Shown: positions 62,401-64,000 of the stretch, piece by piece | Position numbering within the stretch: position 1 is the first letter of the stretch | How the letters are laid out: every line of letters starts with the position of its first letter | Assembly (NCBI RefSeq): GCF_937616625.2 | Contig: NC_065571.1 | Coordinates: 27,106,201 to 27,170,200, forward strand | Length of the DNA stretch: 64,000 nucleotides | Direction of reading: 5' to 3' | Source of the DNA: Mercurialis annua | Taxonomy: Eukaryota; Streptophyta; Magnoliopsida; Malpighiales; Euphorbiaceae | The notes under the pieces: model-generated | The model's input: only the letters and a program-made list of their open reading frames with translations | What the model was told of the DNA's origin: nothing | Database searches by the model: none | Program-made: the position numbers and the translations under genes

Positions 62401-64000
62401 TATAATTGTTTGGCTTTGTTTCGTAACGTTGGTAAACGTTTGGCTTAAATCGCTAAAAAGGGGAAACGTTTGGATTTGTTTTGAAACATTTTGATTTGTT
62501 TCGTAACTTTTGTAAACGTTTGGCTTAAATTGCTAAAAAAGTGAAACACTTTGATTTGTTTCGTAACGTTTATAAACATTTAGCTTACATTGCTAAAAAG
62601 GTGAAACATTTGGATTTGTTTCCTAACCTTTGTAAACGTATGGCATAAATCGCTAAAAAGGTGAAACGTTTGCATTTTTTTCTTAACGTTTGTAAATTTG
62701 GCTTAAATAGCTAAAAAGGTAAAACACTTGGATTTTTTTCGTAACGTTTGGCTTAAATTGCTAATAAGGTGAAACGCTTGAATTTGTTTCGTAACATTTG
62801 TAAACGTTTGGCTTAAATTGCTAAAAAGGTAAAACGCTTGGATTTGTTTCATAACGTTTGTAAACGTTTGGCTTAAATTGTTAAAAAGGTAAAACGCTTG
62901 GATTTGTTTCGTAACGTTTGGATTTTTTTCATACTTTTTTAAACGTTTAGCTTAAATCGCTAAAAAGGTGAAATTTTTGGATTTGTTTTGTAACGTTTGT
63001 AAACGTTTGGCTTAAATTGCTAAAAAGGTGAAACGATTGGATTTGTTTCTTATCGTTTGTAAACGTTTGGCTTAAATTGCTAAAAAGGTGAAACGCTTGG
63101 ATTTGTTTCGTAACGTTTGTAAACTTTTGGCTTAAATTGCTAAAAAGGTGAAAAACTTGGTTTTGTTTCGTAATATTTGTAAACGTTTTGCTTAAAGCGC
63201 TAAAAATGCGAAACGTTTGGATTTATTTCGTAACGTTTTAAACGTTTGGTTTTGTTTCATTACGTTTGTAAACGTTTGGCTTAAATGGTTAAAAAGGCAA
63301 CATGTTTGGATATGTTTCGTAACGTTTGTAGACGTTTGTCTTATATCGCTAAAAAGGTGAAACGTTTGGATTTGTTTCGTACCGTTTGTATGTGTTTGGC
63401 TTAAATCGCAAAAAAGGTGAAACATTTGGATTTGTTTCATAAATTTTGTAAACGTTTGGCTTAAATCGCTAAAAAGGTGAAACGTTTTGATTTGTTTCGT
63501 AGCGTTTATAATCGTTTAACTTAAATCGCTAAAAAGGTGAAACGTTTGGATTTGTTTCGTACCGTTTTTAAACGTTTAACTTAAATCGCTAATAAGGGGA
63601 AACGTTTGGAATTGTTTCGTAATGTTTGTAAACGTTTGCCTTAAATCGCTACAAAGGAGAAACGTTTGGATTTATTTTGTAATGTTTGTACACGTTTGGC
63701 TTAAATTACTAAAATTAAATCGCTAAAAAGGTGAAACGCTTGGATTTGTTTAGTAACGTTTGTAAATGTTTGGCTTACATCGCTAAAAATGGGAAACGTT
63801 TGGTTTTGTTCCGTAACGTTTGTAAACGTTTGGCTTAAATTGCTAAATAGGTGAAACGCTTGGATTTGTTTCGTAACTTTGTTTGTATACGTTTGGCTTA
63901 AATTGCTACAAACAGGAAACGTTTGGTTTTGTTTCTTATATTTGTAAACGTTTGGCTTGAATCGCTAAAAAGGTGGCTTAAATCGATAAAAAGGTGAAAC
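59442..64000 (-). repeat. Large satellite segment, duplication copy C
   Basis: Matches copy A from about 41733 to 46651. Relative to A it lacks about 240 bp (four monomers) at the equivalent of 43230-43470, about one monomer near the equivalent of 45010-45070, and one of the duplicated pair at 45661-45780. Otherwise changes are scattered single bases. The match runs to the last base of the window, so the copy probably continues beyond it. Confidence 0.88.

Larger units (their letters stand above)
52157..64000 (-). repeat. 60-bp satellite array, reverse block to the window end
   Basis: Reverse monomers, uninterrupted by other sequence, continuing past the window. Contains a ~2.1-kb higher-order repeat (about 53500-56500) and duplication copies B and C. 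The longest repeat-derived frame in the window (169 codons at 56588-57097, minus strand) is here. It is a chain of 20-residue repeats following the monomer and I do not call it a gene. Confidence 0.94.

Overview
The window is non-genic plant heterochromatin. Nearly all of it outside three mobile-element insertions (about 50 kb of 64 kb) is one AT-rich tandem satellite with a 60-bp monomer. I find no protein-coding gene, tRNA or rRNA. The plant assignment rests on three things seen directly: an LTR retrotransposon with an initiator-Met-tRNA primer site and a polypurine/LTR-start layout typical of plant Ty3/gypsy chromoviruses, a second chromovirus-like LTR, and a Helitron with the classic plant termini. 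I cannot name the species. Position on the chromosome (pericentromere, knob or subtelomere) is not determinable from sequence alone.

Layout: 1-7931, satellite in forward orientation, a mosaic of 60-bp monomers and shorter variants, ending in the first unit of a ~1,370-bp higher-order repeat (HOR). 7932-17927, a complete but apparently non-autonomous LTR retrotransposon (LTRs of 2,792 and 2,790 bp, 5-bp target duplication GTTAC) inserted at the end of that unit. 17928-about 22290, HOR units 2-4. 22291-35521, more forward mosaic array with local HORs. 35522-37586, a 5'-truncated LTR of a related family carrying a GC-rich 20-bp minisatellite. 37587-40519, a cleaner forward array in 60-bp register. 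40520-46883, the array on the opposite strand. 46884-about 48012, forward again. 48009-50189, reverse. 50190-52156, a non-autonomous Helitron inserted in an AT dinucleotide. 52157-64000, reverse array to the window end.

How the parts relate: the satellite has grown at several scales. There are 14- and 20-bp sub-units, 60-bp monomers, HORs of about 0.4, 0.9, 1.37, 1.5 and 2.1 kb, and a ~5-kb block at 41461-46651 whose near-copy reappears 16-18 kb downstream with whole-monomer gains and losses. The three orientation switches all fall on the 8-bp palindrome AAACGTTT (or a one-base variant) inside the monomer. Monomer variants fall mostly at CpG sites and are mostly TG or CA, the mark of methylated-cytosine decay. 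The transposons arrived after much of the satellite existed: each interrupts a recognisable monomer, and the first lies inside an already amplified HOR.

Many open reading frames of 60-170 codons occur, but they follow from a 60-bp (20-codon) monomer with one stop-free frame and I do not call them genes.
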